NCBI GenBank assembly: GCA_017397885.1
Contig: JAFQHQ010000185.1
Coordinates: 1-42,939, forward strand
Direction of reading: 5' to 3'
Source of the DNA: Clostridia bacterium
GTDB lineage: Bacteria > Bacillota > Clostridia > UMGS1810
DNA: 42,939 nt
The notes beneath the pieces are model-generated. The model was not told the origin of the DNA, did not search any database, and saw nothing but the letters and a program-made list of their open reading frames with translations. Positions 41,944-42,939 of the stretch are shown here, piece after piece. The position numbers and the translations under genes are program-made. The first letter of the stretch is position 1. Every line of letters starts with the position of its first letter.

Positions 41944-42693
41944 TTACCGGAAACGTTTGCGATATCTTGTCGGAGACATTTTATTCTTTGAATAAAAAAG
42001 ATTGTAAAAATGGGAATAATTGTTGAATCCGCAGTCAATTGCTATTGCTTCAAGAGAGGCTGCGGTTGATTCCATGAGATGATTAGCTCGGTTAAGCCTC
42101 AGAGTGTTGATATACTTAACCGGTGTTGTACCAACATCTTCGTTAAAAAGTCTGATAATATGATTTTTACTGAAATTGAATTTATTACACAAATCATCAA
42201 GGCTAATGTTTTGCGTGAAGGAGTTGTTTATATAATCCACAATTTGTGATACAACGGGATTTTTATATTTTGGTTGAGCAAGCTTTAAAAGCAAATTCAA
42301 AAACCTGTAGGTTTTTAATGTATGGGATGAGTCGCTGTGACAAAGAGCATCAAGTTCTTCCATGTATGGCATGAATTTTTCAATATCAAAATTACCTCTT
42401 TGCGGAATTTCTGAATTGTCAGGAAGCCACGAAGATGTGAAATGAACATAAAAATATTCGGGGCTGTCACAGGGTAAAGTTCCTTCCTGATAGCTGTTAT
42501 CCTTTTGAATAAAATATTCACCCGTCTTTATTTCATATTGTATACCATCTTCCACAAAACGCAAAACACCTTTAAAAACCATAAGGAGAACATTGTCGGG
42601 ACAGAGTCTTGTGACATACCGCTCACCTGCATCAAAATATCTCATTGATCCATGTGTGAATTCTATATGTTTGTTAAGGTCTATTCCTATCAT
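41944..42693 (-). CDS. AraC family transcriptional regulator
   Basis: A 249-residue regulator: an N-terminal cupin sensor (about 1-130, with LLMVFKGVLRFVEDGIQYEIKTGEYFI) and a C-terminal double HTH (about 145-249), in which ISLDDLCNKFNFSKNHIIRLFNEDVG is the first HTH and AIAIDCGFNNYSHFYNLFYSKNKMSPTRYRKRF the AraC signature. GGTGAT lies five bases before the start. It has a consensus promoter. It is distinct from the regulator at 28037, and its targets would lie beyond the right end of the window. Confidence 0.93.
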   Translation of the reverse strand: MIGIDLNKHIEFTHGSMRYFDAGERYVTRLCPDNVLLMVFKGVLRFVEDGIQYEIKTGEYFIQKDNSYQEGTLPCDSPEYFYVHFTSSWLPDNSEIPQRGNFDIEKFMPYMEELDALCHSDSSHTLKTYRFLNLLLKLAQPKYKNPVVSQIVDYINNSFTQNISLDDLCNKFNFSKNHIIRLFNEDVGTTPVKYINTLRLNRANHLMESTAASLEAIAIDCGFNNYSHFYNLFYSKNKMSPTRYRKRFR

Positions 42694-42708
42694 ATAATCA
42701 CCATATTC

Positions 42709-42737
42709 ATTATATTACCGCGGTTTTGTTTTGTCAA
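42709..42737 (-). promoter_or_regulatory. Consensus sigma-A promoter for the second AraC gene
   Basis: On the minus strand TTGACA (42737-42732) and TATAAT (42714-42709) are both exact matches to consensus with a 17-base spacer. Confidence 0.85.
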
Positions 42738-42775
42738 GGCATCATAAATATATGGTGATATTGTTAATGTTCTGG

Positions 42776-42804
42776 TTGACAATAATAATTTTAATATTTA
42801 TGAT
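42776..42804 (+). promoter_or_regulatory. Rightward promoter at the window end
   Basis: TTGACA (42776-42781) and TATGAT (42799-42804) are 17 bases apart and read away from the AraC gene. The -10 box lies at the edge of the terminal palindrome; any gene it serves is outside the window. Confidence 0.55.
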
Positions 42805-42939
42805 TGGGTGATAAAATTAATATATAGAAAATTCTATAGATAAATTGGAGTTTGTCGGTTAGTTTGCATGCAAACTAACCGACAAACTCCAATTTATCTA
42901 TAGAATTTTCTATATATTAATTTTATCACCCAATCATAA
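42798..42939. repeat. Exact 142-bp palindrome at the window end
   Basis: Bases 42798-42868 are repeated as their exact reverse complement in 42869-42939, with no spacer; the centre is TTTGCATGCAAA. The window stops at the last palindromic base. The length (142) equals k+1 for k=141, so it probably marks a fold-back edge in a de Bruijn assembly graph rather than a finished chromosomal feature. Confidence 0.95.

Noticed and set aside
41523-42026. A 167-codon plus-strand frame across the pnp remnant and the AraC 3' end
   Set aside because: It is out of frame with the PNPase homology, crosses a terminator and runs antisense into the AraC gene.
1-42939. tRNA or rRNA genes
   Set aside because: No cloverleaf with a GTTCGA-type T-loop and CCA end, and no rRNA-like conserved stretch, was seen in the intergenic regions on reading.

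Overview
The window looks like a chromosomal contig from a low-GC, Gram-positive, endospore-forming member of the Clostridia, probably an uncultured gut lineage. The basis is a spoIIE gene, S-layer homology (SLH) domains on a secreted enzyme, the Clostridia-type cmk-plsC-ispH/S1 cluster, pcrA beside yerC, and intergenic palindromic repeats of the kind common in gut Clostridia. No phage, plasmid, transposase, CRISPR, rRNA or tRNA gene was recognised. The species cannot be named from the sequence alone.

Layout. 1-4367: housekeeping genes on the plus strand (engB, pcrA, yerC, a SAM methyltransferase), preceded by a string of small hairpins and ended by a good terminator. 4609-9317: two plus-strand cytoplasmic glycoside hydrolase genes (GH2 beta-mannosidase-like and GH20-like), separated by a 545-bp stretch of nested inverted repeats. 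9663-27714: a seven-gene minus-strand array transcribed toward the left. In order of transcription it encodes a second GH20-like enzyme, a secreted DNRLRE/Ig-like binding protein, two tandemly duplicated heparinase II/III-like polysaccharide lyases (one of 1842 residues carrying three SLH domains), a secreted SLH-like protein, a GH39 enzyme and a sialate O-acetylesterase-type SGNH hydrolase. A divergent AraC-type regulator (28037-28939) faces this array. The shared intergenic region holds three copies of a 12-13-bp direct repeat, two of them exactly 21 bp apart and just upstream of a weak promoter for the array.

29134-37099: more plus-strand housekeeping genes: a cold-shock protein, an RpiR regulator with a BaiN/YtfP-type flavoprotein and a small membrane-anchored protein, then cmk, plsC and an IspH-ribosomal S1 fusion, then an anchored acidic protein and a Nudix hydrolase. 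37272-38357 (minus) is a lipoprotein and 38672-41038 is spoIIE. A small membrane protein, a decayed 3' remnant of a polynucleotide phosphorylase gene and a second AraC regulator follow. The window ends in an exact 142-bp palindrome, which looks more like an assembly edge than biology.

How the genes fit together (inference): the lyases and binding modules would act outside the cell, one lyase tethered by SLH domains to the wall. They would cut a uronic-acid-containing polysaccharide, and the leaderless GH2, GH20, GH39 and esterase enzymes would finish the oligosaccharides in the cytoplasm. No transporter, unsaturated-uronyl hydrolase or sulfatase is in the window, so the substrate and its import route remain unknown.
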